From RGIG8050 sp045588915 (GTDB lineage: Bacteria > Bacillota > Clostridia > Christensenellales > UBA1242): a DNA stretch of 64,000 nt. The stretch covers positions 1-64,000 of the forward strand of contig JAZNFA010000007.1 of NCBI GenBank assembly GCA_045588915.1. The letters run 5' to 3'. Numbering within the stretch: the stretch's first letter is position 1; each line of letters starts with the position of its first letter. Positions 1 to 6,889 of the stretch are shown here, in pieces. The translations under genes were made by a program, and so were the position numbers. The notes below the pieces were generated by a model, which was given only the letters and a program-made list of their open reading frames with translations, did not search any database and had not been told where the DNA came from.

Positions 1-482
1 TCCATTAATTCTCTTATTTGGTCTTTTATTGATGTTAAGTTATTAGTAATAATTTTATTATCTTTTGATTTCAATTCATCAATAGTAGTTTCCAAAATAT
101 TTTGGAATTCCATTAATAATTCTTTTCTCTCATCAATAACAAACGATTCTGTAATTCCTTTTATTCTTAAAGAACAAGATAACATTCCTTTTTTTATGTC
201 TATCGATTGAATATCTGAAACTCTTAGATATTTAATTTTTTCTTCCCAAAGTGTTTTTGATGCATATAAAACCCTATCATTTGTTAATACAATAACTCCA
301 TTTAATCTATTTTTTAAATTAAACGCAGAATCAATTTCTATAGTTGGAATAATACCGACATTTGCATTAAATGCATATCGTATCTCTTCATTATTTTTTA
401 TTAAACTTTGTGCTAACTTTGTGGAACCAGGTGCAAAAAGATTTTTTGTTTTAGTTTTAATAAGCCACTCTTGGATGTTCAT
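1..482 (-). CDS. PH-domain protein, partial (runs off the left edge)
   Basis: Reading the minus strand from an ATG at 482 gives an open frame of 160 codons that is still open at base 1. An AAGGAG ribosome site (489-494) sits 6 bases before the ATG. The protein starts MNIQEWLIKTKTKNLFAPG and contains a stretch with GVIVLTNDRVLYASK and an aromatic/basic strand pattern typical of bacterial YokE-like PH domains (roughly residues 20-110), followed by a likely helical tail rich in Glu and Lys. Such domains are usually cytosolic and of unknown ligand. It is divergent from an XRE regulator and shares a 130-bp control region with two palindromes, so it is probably its regulatory target. The C-terminus is not visible, so fusion to another domain cannot be excluded. 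Confidence 0.7.
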   Translation of the reverse strand, partial: MNIQEWLIKTKTKNLFAPGSTKLAQSLIKNNEEIRYAFNANVGIIPTIEIDSAFNLKNRLNGVIVLTNDRVLYASKTLWEEKIKYLRVSDIQSIDIKKGMLSCSLRIKGITESFVIDERKELLMEFQNILETTIDELKSKDNKIITNNLTSIKDQIRELM

Positions 483-500
483 ATTTATCTCCTTAATAAT

Positions 501-518
501 AGTGCAGTGCACTTCACT
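501..518. promoter_or_regulatory. Near-perfect palindrome, candidate XRE operator 1
   Basis: The 18 bases form AGTGCAGTG followed by CACTTCACT, an inverted repeat with one mismatched pair. It lies just upstream of the ribosome site of the minus-strand PH gene, where a repressor would block transcription. Binding by the adjacent XRE protein is inferred. Confidence 0.55.
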
Positions 519-555
519 TATATATTAAAAATATTGTTCTAAAATGTCAAGTAAT

Positions 556-575
556 AAGTGCAATAAATTTCACTT
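556..575. promoter_or_regulatory. Second AAGTG/CACTT inverted repeat, candidate XRE operator 2
   Basis: AAGTG (556-560) and CACTT (571-575) flank ten AT-rich bases and repeat the half-site of the palindrome at 501-518. The site lies between a TAAAAT hexamer at 540-545 and the XRE start, suggesting autoregulation. This is inferred from symmetry and position only. Confidence 0.45.
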
Positions 576-609
576 AAATAAACTTTTCGTAAATGGAGAA
601 TATATCAGT

Positions 610-861
610 GTGGATTTTATGAATTTAAATAAAGCATTTGCTTTAAGATTAAAAAATCTATTATTCGAAAAGAAAATGTCAAAATATAAACTTGAAAAAG
701 AAACAGGTTTAACACATTCTGCACTGAGATATATTTTTAATGAAGTAAATATTGATGTTAAGTTTTCCACCATTGTCAAAGTGTGCAGTGCTTTAAACAT
801 TTCTATATCTGAATTTTTTGACGATGAATTATTTAATTTAGAAAATTTAGATATAGATTAA
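610..861 (+). CDS. XRE/Cro-CI family helix-turn-helix regulator
   Basis: A small cytosolic DNA-binding protein of about 83 residues. The helix-turn-helix is visible in KKMSKYKLEKETGL followed by THSALRYIF, and the family's acidic ending FFDDELFNLENLD is present. The frame is open further upstream to an ATG at 544, but GTG at 610 is preferred because GGAGA (595-599) lies 10 bases before it and family members begin near here; ATG at 619 is an alternative. It is divergent from the PH-domain gene with two similar palindromes between them, so it most likely represses that gene and itself. It may be the control gene of the mobile element to its right or part of a separate two-gene module. Confidence 0.8.
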   Translation: MDFMNLNKAFALRLKNLLFEKKMSKYKLEKETGLTHSALRYIFNEVNIDVKFSTIVKVCSALNISISEFFDDELFNLENLDID

Positions 862-875
862 ATTGGCAGTTAAAC

Positions 876-929
876 GTGTGCTTGTCTATATACAAGTGGC
901 GTCGCTTCGCTCCGCCATGACAAGCACAC
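876..929. repeat. Inverted repeat (11-bp arms)
   Basis: GTGTGCTTGTC (876-886) pairs perfectly with GACAAGCACAC (919-929) around a GC-rich loop. It is the first of several hairpins filling the gene-free stretch 862-1177. No convincing gene is seen here; the open frame across it has no recognisable protein character. Confidence 0.7.
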
Positions 930-940
930 TCCCGACAAAC

Positions 941-1004
941 CGACGGCGAAAATTGGGGTGGCACGCAGGCTTTCTGCCAACCCCAATTTTTCTTTCCGCC
1001 GTCG
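941..1004. repeat. Long GC-rich inverted repeat
   Basis: The arm starting CGACGGCG with AATTGGGGTGGCA (941-963) pairs with TGCCAACCCCAATT ending CCGCCGTCG (975-1004), apart from a small internal bulge. The composition is far richer in G+C than the flanking genes, as expected for imported DNA. It could be a transcription attenuator upstream of the element genes, a recombination or replication structure, or a small repeat element. Confidence 0.75.
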
Positions 1005-1053
1005 TCTTTCTCCTTTTGTCGTTGCCTTTTGGATTTGGGTTTTGCATAGTTTT

Positions 1054-1098
1054 CACCGCTGTCAAGGGAGATGTCTCTCTGTTTCCTTGACAGTGGTG
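1054..1098. repeat. Inverted repeat with CTGTCAAGG/CCTTGACAG arms
   Basis: CACCGCTGTCAAGG (1054-1067) pairs with CCTTGACAGTGGTG (1085-1098), one mismatch. The inner GTCAAGG motif recurs in the nested structure at 3095-3133. Confidence 0.7.
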
Positions 1099-1120
1099 TA
1101 ATAACTGTTAGTGAACTTTC

Positions 1121-1146
1121 CGCATAGTCAAACTATGCGTTTTCTT
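1121..1146 (+). terminator. Short hairpin with T-rich tail (attenuator candidate)
   Basis: CGCATAG, a five-base loop and CTATGCG (1121-1139) are followed by TTTTCTTTT. It lies 30 bases before the ribosome site of the sigma-like gene at 1178, so it could attenuate that gene rather than end an upstream one. Confidence 0.5.
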
Positions 1147-1177
1147 TTGTCGCCAAAAGGCAGACAAAAGGAGAAAT

Positions 1178-1768
1178 ATGAAAACAGTACACTTAACAGA
1201 TAACACGGTTATCACCCAAGAAAACATTCTTGACTTAGGTAAAGCCATTGCCCTAAAAGCCGTCAAAGGCTCTCTGCGATATGCTTACGGCAATTTGGAC
1301 TATTTACACAAAGATATAATCAATGATTTATATCACCACAATACAATGGACAATTACAGCGATGGCTATGATATTGTACAAGAAACGGTTTGCTTTCTGT
1401 GTAATTTCATCGGTCATCAATTAGGTAATTTATTCAATGGTATGACAATTAGATTAGCTTGTTTTAAGGCGATGTATGCCTATATCCGCAAACAAATTAA
1501 AGTCAATAACAACGAAGTAGATGACGAAATTTTGCCATATATTCCAACACCAGAAACAATGGATAAAGAACCAACGGATTATTCCAAAGCCAAAGAGATA
1601 GTTAGAGCAGTTACAACAACACAGTTAGAAAAACAAATCTTGTCATATCTTTACAGTGGTGCAACAGTAAACAATACTGCTGAATTTCTCAATATCAGTA
1701 CGGATATAGTTTATAAACGAAGACGAAAATTTAAGGATAGATTATCAGGTTTTATTAAGTTAATTTAA
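1178..1768 (+). CDS. Sigma-70-like / helix-turn-helix regulator of a mobile element
   Basis: A 196-residue protein with AAAAGGAG six bases before its ATG. The C-terminal third (about residues 140-190) reads like sigma region 4: LEKQILSYLYSGATVNNTAEFLNIS followed by a basic KRRRKFKDRL recognition end. The N-terminal part resembles the short regulators found on clostridial conjugative or mobilisable elements. It probably activates element genes, either as a small sigma factor or as an HTH activator. It sits between a block of GC-rich hairpins and an attenuator-like terminator, upstream of the rep and recombinase genes on the same strand. Host targets cannot be deduced. Confidence 0.6.
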   Translation: MKTVHLTDNTVITQENILDLGKAIALKAVKGSLRYAYGNLDYLHKDIINDLYHHNTMDNYSDGYDIVQETVCFLCNFIGHQLGNLFNGMTIRLACFKAMYAYIRKQIKVNNNEVDDEILPYIPTPETMDKEPTDYSKAKEIVRAVTTTQLEKQILSYLYSGATVNNTAEFLNISTDIVYKRRRKFKDRLSGFIKLI

Positions 1769-1997
1769 TTACGCTTTATTTTAATTTAACCCGTGTTTAA
1801 CTCTTTTTAAATTTTCCCTCTTGCATTCTCTAAAACTATGTGTTAGTATTATGGCTGGTACGAAAAAAGACCATGCAAAATGACAATTAAATAGTATTAG
1901 TAAATTTTGTGAAGTGAACGGACCGCAACTCGAAAAATTAACGAAGAATCAAATTCGGCCCGATTAAAAAAATAAAAAGTAAAAAATTGCATTTATG
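1769..1997. other. Gene-free leader between the sigma-like gene and the rep operon
   Basis: About 230 bases with no convincing coding frame. It contains scattered AT-rich promoter-like stretches and a C-rich CGGACCGC/CGGCCCG patch (about 1919-1965). Together with the terminator that follows it, it looks like a regulated leader of the small ORF-rep pair. Confidence 0.4.
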
Positions 1998-2047
1998 GGC
2001 GTTAAAGAAAACAATGGCCACCGGTTTTCTTAGCGTCTTTTTTTTTG
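1998..2047 (+). terminator. Strong intrinsic terminator ahead of the rep genes
   Basis: GCGTTAAAGAAAAC (1999-2012) pairs with GTTTTCTTAGCGTC (2024-2037), followed by about nine T residues. It stands 23 bases before the small ORF and rep, far from the previous stop at 1768, so it is better read as an attenuator controlling rep expression than as the end of the sigma-like gene. Confidence 0.7.
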
Positions 2048-2069
2048 TCCTTAAAAGGAGTTAAAAAAA

Positions 2070-2210
2070 ATGCAAAAACCAACAATCGTAATTAAGAATG
2101 ATTTAGATTTATCTCTGATTAGTAATGAGTTCATTGTGGCAATGCTGAATTTAATTCTGGAAGAAAAGGAACAAGGAAATGGACTACATCAAGACGAAAA
2201 TTTACTTTGA
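2070..2210 (+). CDS. Small hypothetical protein (46 aa) overlapping rep
   Basis: ATG at 2070 is preceded by AAAAGGAG (2053-2060, nine bases away). The 46-codon frame starts MQKPTIVIKNDLDLSLISNEF, is hydrophobic/acidic in its middle (VAMLNLILEEKEQ) and ends at TGA 2208-2210, overlapping the start of rep by 32 bases in another frame. The overlap suggests translational coupling: ribosomes leaving this frame could restart at the rep ATG. Function unknown; it may be a leader peptide or a small copy-control protein. Confidence 0.5.
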   Translation: MQKPTIVIKNDLDLSLISNEFIVAMLNLILEEKEQGNGLHQDENLL

Positions 2211-3057
2211 TGGTAGTCATTACATCGGCATTCCCAAAACGGCTCAGTATTGGAAGAAACGTAAACACAAATCTAAACTACAAGCAAACGAAACTGAAAG
2301 TAAAGTTAGGAAATTATTAAAAGAACGAACAAACGAATCTAAACAAGAAAAGACAGAAAGAATTGTTAAGGCATTAAATCAAGACATTAAGAACATTGAA
2401 CACAGTAAAGCTATTGTAGATACAGTAATCAATAAAGAAAGAAGAAATCGCATCGTGAGATATACCAGATTAAGTCGCAAAGTCGGACTTCAAAAGTGGA
2501 CACACTTTTGCACATTTACATATGATTCTAATAAATTAACAGAAACTGAATTTAGAGAGAAATTTTTAAATTGTATAAGACATTTATCCAATCGTAAAGG
2601 TTGGAAATACATTGGTGTTTTTGAACGCAGTCCAGAATTGCAAAGGTTACATTTTCACGGCATCTTCGTTATTCCAGAAATGGTCGGCGAAATCATTGAA
2701 ACCAAAGATTATTCTACCAAAACCCACCAAATGCAAATCGCTCATCAAAACACTTTCTTTTTAACACGCTTTGGCAGAAATGATTTTAAGGTCATCGAAA
2801 ATAATCTTCATTCACAGCAAGCAGTTAAGTATATGCTCAAATACATTCGTAAAACCGGCGAGAAAGTAATTTATTCCAAACACCTACAAACCTATTTTGT
2901 AACCGATGTTATGGAAGATGATGTAGTTTGCACAATCGGACAAGAAAATAGAAAGATACTATTATTTGACGATTTTAGATGTATCGATTCAACAAATGGA
3001 AAACTATTGGGAACTGTTAGTAAAGAGTTAATTGATAAGTTACCCAAAGCTTTTTAG
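2179..3057 (+). CDS. HUH-type rolling-circle replication initiator / relaxase-like protein
   Basis: A 292-residue protein with a basic N-terminal helix region and an HUH endonuclease core. WTHFCTFTYDSNKL (about residues 106-120) is the first conserved strand, LHFHGIF (about 156-162) is the His-hydrophobe-His metal site, and YMLKYIRKT (about 217) carries the candidate catalytic tyrosines. The pattern fits the ORF2/G2P-like Rep family found in filamentous phages and small mobile elements. It would nick one strand at an origin and start rolling-circle replication or transfer of the element. A set of nested inverted repeats begins immediately after its stop codon and is the obvious origin candidate. 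No helicase or coupling protein is visible nearby, so the element would depend on host or helper functions. Confidence 0.75.
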   Translation: MDYIKTKIYFDGSHYIGIPKTAQYWKKRKHKSKLQANETESKVRKLLKERTNESKQEKTERIVKALNQDIKNIEHSKAIVDTVINKERRNRIVRYTRLSRKVGLQKWTHFCTFTYDSNKLTETEFREKFLNCIRHLSNRKGWKYIGVFERSPELQRLHFHGIFVIPEMVGEIIETKDYSTKTHQMQIAHQNTFFLTRFGRNDFKVIENNLHSQQAVKYMLKYIRKTGEKVIYSKHLQTYFVTDVMEDDVVCTIGQENRKILLFDDFRCIDSTNGKLLGTVSKELIDKLPKAF

Positions 3058-3058
3058 C

Positions 3059-3197
3059 GTCTTGTTTGCCCGGAGTATAAACGGAATTGTTGCTCGGTCA
3101 AGGGTAAAGTGAATCGCTAGCGACCCTTGACCGTTAAGAAAAATTACTAATTAAAAACTTCATAACAATTCCGTTTAACTCGTGGCTGTCACAAGAC
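3059..3197. repeat. Three nested inverted repeats between rep and recombinase
   Basis: Outer arms GTCTTGT (3059-3065) and ACAAGAC (3191-3197); middle arms of 13 perfect bases, AAACGGAATTGTT (3079-3091) and AACAATTCCGTTT (3164-3176); inner arms of 11 perfect bases, CGGTCAAGGGT (3095-3105) and ACCCTTGACCG (3123-3133), with a CGCTAGCG palindrome in the loop. A cruciform or folded single strand here could be a nick site, a single-strand origin, or a structured RNA leader for the recombinase gene. Confidence 0.75.
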
Positions 3198-3225
3198 AAA
3201 ACAAAAAACATAAAGGAGGTAAAAA

Positions 3226-4401
3226 ATGAAAACAGCAGTTGTGCACGCTCGGTACAGTTGCGATAATCAAACCGAGCAGAGTATCGAGGGGCAGTTAAGA
3301 GTCTGTCAAGAGTTTGCGAAGAACAATCAGATTTTGATTGTAGATACTTATATTGACAGAGCAATGACTGGCACTAATGATAATCGCCCAGATTTCAAGC
3401 GAATGTTGCACGATAGTAACAAACGACAATGGGACTATGTCATAGTTTATAAACTAGACCGTTTCAGTCGTAATAAATACGAAAGCGTTATACATAAACG
3501 CACATTAAAAGAAAACGGGATTAAAGTATTGTCTGCTATGGAAAACATACCTGACACACCTGAAGGCATAATCCTTGAAAGTTTATTAGAAGGTATGAAC
3601 CAATATTATTCCGCAGAGTTGTCTCAAAAGGTTAAACGAGGAATTCGAGAAACAAGATTAAAAGGTTATTTTCAAGGAGGTACATTATTATATGGTTATA
3701 AACTTGATGGCCGAAAAATAATTATCAATGAAGAACAGGCAGAAATTGTAAGGTATATTTTTGAGCAATATAAAATTGGTATATATGCGAAAGATATTGT
3801 GAATCAACTTAATGCAAAAGGTATTTTATTTAGAGGTAAAGTTTTTACGGACGGTATCGTTTATAAAATACTTCAAAATGAAAAATACTCGGGGAAATAT
3901 TATCATAATGATGAATTAGTAGAAAATATGTATCCAAGAATTATTTCGGATGATTTATATAAAAAAGTTAGAGCAATATTAGGTAAAAATAAAAAAGGTT
4001 CAAAAAGTGTTAAGGTTAATTATTTATTAAAAGGAAAAGTAAAATGTGGACTTTGTGGTTTGCCTATTAATGGCGAATGTGGAACAACAAGATTTGGTAA
4101 AACTTTTTATTATTATAAATGTTCAGGTCGTAAGAAAAGAATTAATAATTGTGCAAAACATTCAATACAAAAAGACATTCTTGAAAAATTCATTTTGGAC
4201 AAAGTTATTGAAAAAATGCGTGAGCCACGAATTATGGACATAGTTGTTAAATCGTTATTAGATATGCAAAATAAATTCGTAAACAATAATTACGAATTGA
4301 CTATTATGGAAAAACAAAAGAAACAACTAGAAAATACATTGAAGAATATAATGTCAGCGATTGAACAAGGTGTCTTTACCAAAACGACAGCAACTAGATG
4401 A
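3226..4401 (+). CDS. Large serine recombinase (integrase), apparently C-terminally truncated
   Basis: The N-terminal resolvase domain (about 1-140) has ARYSCDNQ with the nucleophilic Ser11, an arginine-rich core and YKLDRFSRNKYES. A recombinase domain follows (about 150-260), then a zinc ribbon (CGLCG near 274, with two further Cys near 298 and 307) and a coiled-coil segment starting near 345. AAAGGAGG precedes the ATG. It would integrate and excise the element at 1-4.4 kb. Family members of this architecture are usually about 500-560 residues; this one stops at 391, just after IEQGVFTKTTATR, inside the coiled-coil that normally continues. None of the three frames after the stop resumes the family sequence, so this is loss or replacement of the end, not a simple frameshift. 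Activity is uncertain. Confidence 0.8.
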   Translation: MKTAVVHARYSCDNQTEQSIEGQLRVCQEFAKNNQILIVDTYIDRAMTGTNDNRPDFKRMLHDSNKRQWDYVIVYKLDRFSRNKYESVIHKRTLKENGIKVLSAMENIPDTPEGIILESLLEGMNQYYSAELSQKVKRGIRETRLKGYFQGGTLLYGYKLDGRKIIINEEQAEIVRYIFEQYKIGIYAKDIVNQLNAKGILFRGKVFTDGIVYKILQNEKYSGKYYHNDELVENMYPRIISDDLYKKVRAILGKNKKGSKSVKVNYLLKGKVKCGLCGLPINGECGTTRFGKTFYYYKCSGRKKRINNCAKHSIQKDILEKFILDKVIEKMREPRIMDIVVKSLLDMQNKFVNNNYELTIMEKQKKQLENTLKNIMSAIEQGVFTKTTATR

Positions 4402-4404
4402 CTA

Positions 4405-4434
4405 TTGACTTTATAAAAGTATAAACATTATAAT
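4405..4434 (+). promoter_or_regulatory. Sigma-A promoter for the kinase-like / DHODH pair
   Basis: TTGACT (4405-4410), an 18-base spacer and a perfect TATAAT (4429-4434). It lies directly after the truncated recombinase stop, at the likely junction between the element and resident DNA. Confidence 0.7.
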
Positions 4435-4455
4435 GGACCAAAAAAGGAAAGGAAA

Positions 4456-5094
4456 ATGAAACAAAATATAATAGCACTATGTGGTCCCTCTGGTGTTGGA
4501 AAGGGCTATACTAAAAAATTAATTAAGGAGGCAATGTCAGGAGTAGAATTTTCAGAACCGGTTGTTGCTACTACTAGGGCAGCACGTCCCAGTGATGGAC
4601 CAAGTAGACTTTCTGGATTAACGGAAAAGCAATTTATGACAATGGTTAAAGTAGGAATGATCGTGTTGCCACATAGACCTTTTGGTGAAAATACTGATTT
4701 GTATGGTTTTGTTTCTACAAGTCTACAAGGAAAAAATATTTTAACTGAAGTACATCCTTCCATAATAAATGAATTTATTGAATATTTTAATAATCAAAAC
4801 ATAATGATCTATGGTTTTAAGGCTTCTGAAAATTTTTTATTTAAAGTGCTTGAAGACCGCGGAGATACAAAAGATATAAAGTTACGTGTTGAAAAAAGTT
4901 GTAGTGAAGTAGCACAAATTGAGGAAGCTACAAAAAGCGGTAAAATAAATAAAGTTTTTGAAATTAACCTTCAAAACCGAGACAATGTTCAAAGTCAAAT
5001 AGTAGAAGAAATTAAAGCACAAATTATTGCTCCACATTTAGAAGTAATTTCCTTAGAAAAACAAGATAATAATTTTTGCGTACAAGTTTTTTAG
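4456..5094 (+). CDS. Guanylate-kinase-like P-loop NTPase
   Basis: The 212-residue protein opens with a Walker A loop GPSGVGKG (residues 10-17) and carries VVATTRAARPSDGPS, corresponding to the TTR.PR nucleotide-binding segment of guanylate kinases. The rest diverges: the usual GMP-binding tyrosines and the lid are hard to place and the C-terminal 70 residues are unlike Gmk. It has GGAAAGG before its ATG and its own sigma-A promoter. It overlaps the following DHODH-like gene by 19 bases, so the two are translationally coupled and probably act together on a nucleotide or nucleotide-like substrate. A specialised kinase is more likely than the housekeeping Gmk. Being next to a mobile element, it may be accessory. 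Confidence 0.6.
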   Translation: MKQNIIALCGPSGVGKGYTKKLIKEAMSGVEFSEPVVATTRAARPSDGPSRLSGLTEKQFMTMVKVGMIVLPHRPFGENTDLYGFVSTSLQGKNILTEVHPSIINEFIEYFNNQNIMIYGFKASENFLFKVLEDRGDTKDIKLRVEKSCSEVAQIEEATKSGKINKVFEINLQNRDNVQSQIVEEIKAQIIAPHLEVISLEKQDNNFCVQVF

Positions 5095-6200
5095 GAAAAA
5101 CTTTTTCTTCTCCTTTGGTTATTGCATCAGGGCAATTAACTGAAAATATAACGCAAATAGAAGAATTTATTAAAGCAGGAGCAGGCGCTGTTGTGCCAAG
5201 AACTACTCGGCTAGAAATGATAAGGAAAAAACATCCTTCTCCAAATCTTTATCAAAGAAATGATTCATTCATTAATTCTCAATGGACTGGTAATGATATA
5301 GAATATTGGAAAAAACATTTTGATTATTTAAAAGAAAATTCAGAGAAAATAATTATGAGCGTTTCTGGTAGAAATATTAAGGATTGTGTGAAAGTTTGTA
5401 AAGAATTAGATTTTTTAGGTTTTCCAGCTTTTGAAATTAATATAAGTTGTGCTGCAAGTAGTGGAGTTCATGGACAAATAACAAAAAACATTAATTTTGT
5501 AACTGATATTGTAAAAAATATAAAGGACTCAGGAGTTAATACACCGATATCGCTAAAATTAGGACACTCAGATGGCATTTTAGAGATAGCTAATGCAGCA
5601 AAAGAGGCGGGTACAGATGCTATAACAGCAATAAATACATTTGGTCCCGTATTCGATTTTGCAATTAGTAGTAATGGAAAACCAAAACGTATTTTAGGTA
5701 TTGAAGGGGCAAAGGGAGGTTTGTCAGGTAGTGCCTTGTTTAATATTGCTTTAACAGATGTTGCTGAAATATCTCGTCAAGTGAAAGTGCCAGTGATTGC
5801 TAGTGGTGGTGTTATGTCTCCGGAGGATGCTGTTAAAATGATTATGTCGGGTGCTTCATTAGTCCAGCTTTATACTAAGTTGCATTTTGCTGGAAATAAA
5901 GCGCCTAATGAGTTTTCAAAATTTAATCAAGAAATGTTAAAGTTTTTAACAGCTCATAATATTAAATCCCTTGAAACATTACGTGGTGAAGCCTTATTTT
6001 TGTTAGACTTACCTACAAATTTAATAAATTTGATTCCAAATGTTGATAAGAAAAAATGCAAAAAGTGCAAATTGTGCATGCAAATGTGTTTAAATAAAGC
6101 TGTTTATTTAAAAAATAATGATATCACAATTAATAGTGATGATTGTAAAGGGTGCGGACATTGTGTTTCGGTTTGTCCAGAAAATGCTTTAACAATATAG
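5076..6200 (+). CDS. Dihydroorotate-dehydrogenase-family flavoprotein fused to a 2[4Fe-4S] ferredoxin domain
   Basis: The first 310 residues form a class-1 DHODH-like FMN barrel: FLGKTFSSPLVIASGQ at the start, FEINISC at the substrate loop, and GGLSGSALFNIAL then PVIASGGVMSPEDA for FMN phosphate binding. The C-terminus has two Cys clusters, CKKCKLCMQMC and CKGCGHCVSVC, giving two [4Fe-4S] sites as in dihydropyrimidine dehydrogenase PreA-type proteins. It should pass electrons between ferredoxin-type carriers and an oxidised or reduced pyrimidine-like ring. The family's NxSCPN loop reads NISCAASSG, so the substrate may differ from dihydroorotate. The start is TTG at 5076, inside the previous gene; the overlap suggests coupling. 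No other pyr genes are adjacent. Confidence 0.75.
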   Translation: MRTSFLGKTFSSPLVIASGQLTENITQIEEFIKAGAGAVVPRTTRLEMIRKKHPSPNLYQRNDSFINSQWTGNDIEYWKKHFDYLKENSEKIIMSVSGRNIKDCVKVCKELDFLGFPAFEINISCAASSGVHGQITKNINFVTDIVKNIKDSGVNTPISLKLGHSDGILEIANAAKEAGTDAITAINTFGPVFDFAISSNGKPKRILGIEGAKGGLSGSALFNIALTDVAEISRQVKVPVIASGGVMSPEDAVKMIMSGASLVQLYTKLHFAGNKAPNEFSKFNQEMLKFLTAHNIKSLETLRGEALFLLDLPTNLINLIPNVDKKKCKKCKLCMQMCLNKAVYLKNNDITINSDDCKGCGHCVSVCPENALTI

Positions 6201-6229
6201 TTGTGAATTAAAAAAATATATAATAAAAT
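6201..6229 (+). promoter_or_regulatory. Promoter giving a leaderless Nudix mRNA
   Basis: TTGTGA (6201-6206), a 17-base spacer and TAAAAT (6224-6229). With six bases to the start point, transcription would begin at 6236, the G of the GTG start codon. No Shine-Dalgarno sequence is present. Confidence 0.6.
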
Positions 6230-6235
6230 ATTATT

Positions 6236-6772
6236 GTGGCACAAATTGATATTTATGATGAATCGATGAACTATTTAGGAAAAATGGAAAAAGTGCAAGC
6301 TCATGAGGAAGGGATGTGGCATAAAAGTGTTCATCTGTGGATAACCAATGGAAAAAGCGTTTTGTTACAATTGCGAGCTCCGCAGAAAAAAAGTTTCCCA
6401 AATAAGTGGGATATTTCTGTTGCTGGACATGTTGATGCAGGGGAAACACCGTTGCAAGCAGTTCAACGTGAATATCAAGAAGAACTTGGAATTGCTTGGG
6501 ATTTAGGGGAATTAGAATGTGGTTGTATGTTAAAGAGCGGTACCATTGAAAACAATCAACCTGCTAAAGAATTCCTTTATTTATACTTTGTGAACAAAGA
6601 CATAGATATAAGTAAATTGAATTTACCAGAAGATGAAGTTGCTGATGTAAAGTATATACCGTATGATGAATTTATCACAGAATTTATGAAAGATAAGAAT
6701 GATTTTATTCCTTATCCAAAACATTACAAAGAAGCAGTTAAAAAAGGTTTGGAAAATTTAGTTAAATTTTAA
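6236..6772 (+). CDS. Nudix hydrolase, isopentenyl-diphosphate-isomerase-like
   Basis: A 178-residue Nudix protein. The Nudix box spans about residues 65-87: GHVDAGETPLQAVQREYQEELGI contains the GX5EX7REUXEEXGU pattern that binds the catalytic metal. WHKSVHLWI and NKWDISVAGHV resemble the YfcD/IDI-like subgroup, which hydrolyses nucleoside or prenyl diphosphates. GTG at 6236 is chosen because the homologous MAQIDIYDE start falls there and the predicted transcription start coincides with it. The gene is transcribed separately from the DHODH gene and ends just before tRNA-Glu on the other strand. Exact substrate cannot be told. Confidence 0.85.
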   Translation: MAQIDIYDESMNYLGKMEKVQAHEEGMWHKSVHLWITNGKSVLLQLRAPQKKSFPNKWDISVAGHVDAGETPLQAVQREYQEELGIAWDLGELECGCMLKSGTIENNQPAKEFLYLYFVNKDIDISKLNLPEDEVADVKYIPYDEFITEFMKDKNDFIPYPKHYKEAVKKGLENLVKF

Positions 6773-6803
6773 ATTTAGCCATTATTTCGACTTTGTTAGA
6801 ATG

Positions 6804-6878
6804 TGGTACTCCGAACGGGAATCGAACCCGTGATTACACCGTGAGAGGGTGTCGTCTTAGCCGCTTGACCATCGGAGC
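6804..6878 (-). tRNA. tRNA-Glu (anticodon CTC)
   Basis: Reading the minus strand, acceptor arm GCTCCGA pairs with TCGGAGT (G-U at the first pair), the anticodon loop is CTCTCAC with CTC reading GAG, and the T arm contains GGGTTCGATTCCC. CCA is encoded at 6806-6804. It lies alone between the Nudix gene and rimO, transcribed against both. Confidence 0.95.
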
Positions 6879-6889
6879 TTGATTAACAG

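Noticed and set aside
863..1090. Open frame of 75 codons across the hairpin block
   Set aside because: It follows long inverted repeats, has low coding character, no ribosome site and no recognisable protein; it is better explained by structured non-coding DNA.
4046..4243. Possible alternative frame in the recombinase gene, hinting at frameshift
   Set aside because: The zinc-ribbon frame continues unbroken to 4401 and the other frame has no family similarity.
4399..4460. Frameshift as the cause of the short recombinase
   Set aside because: None of the three frames after the stop continues the family's coiled-coil sequence; deletion or junction fits better.
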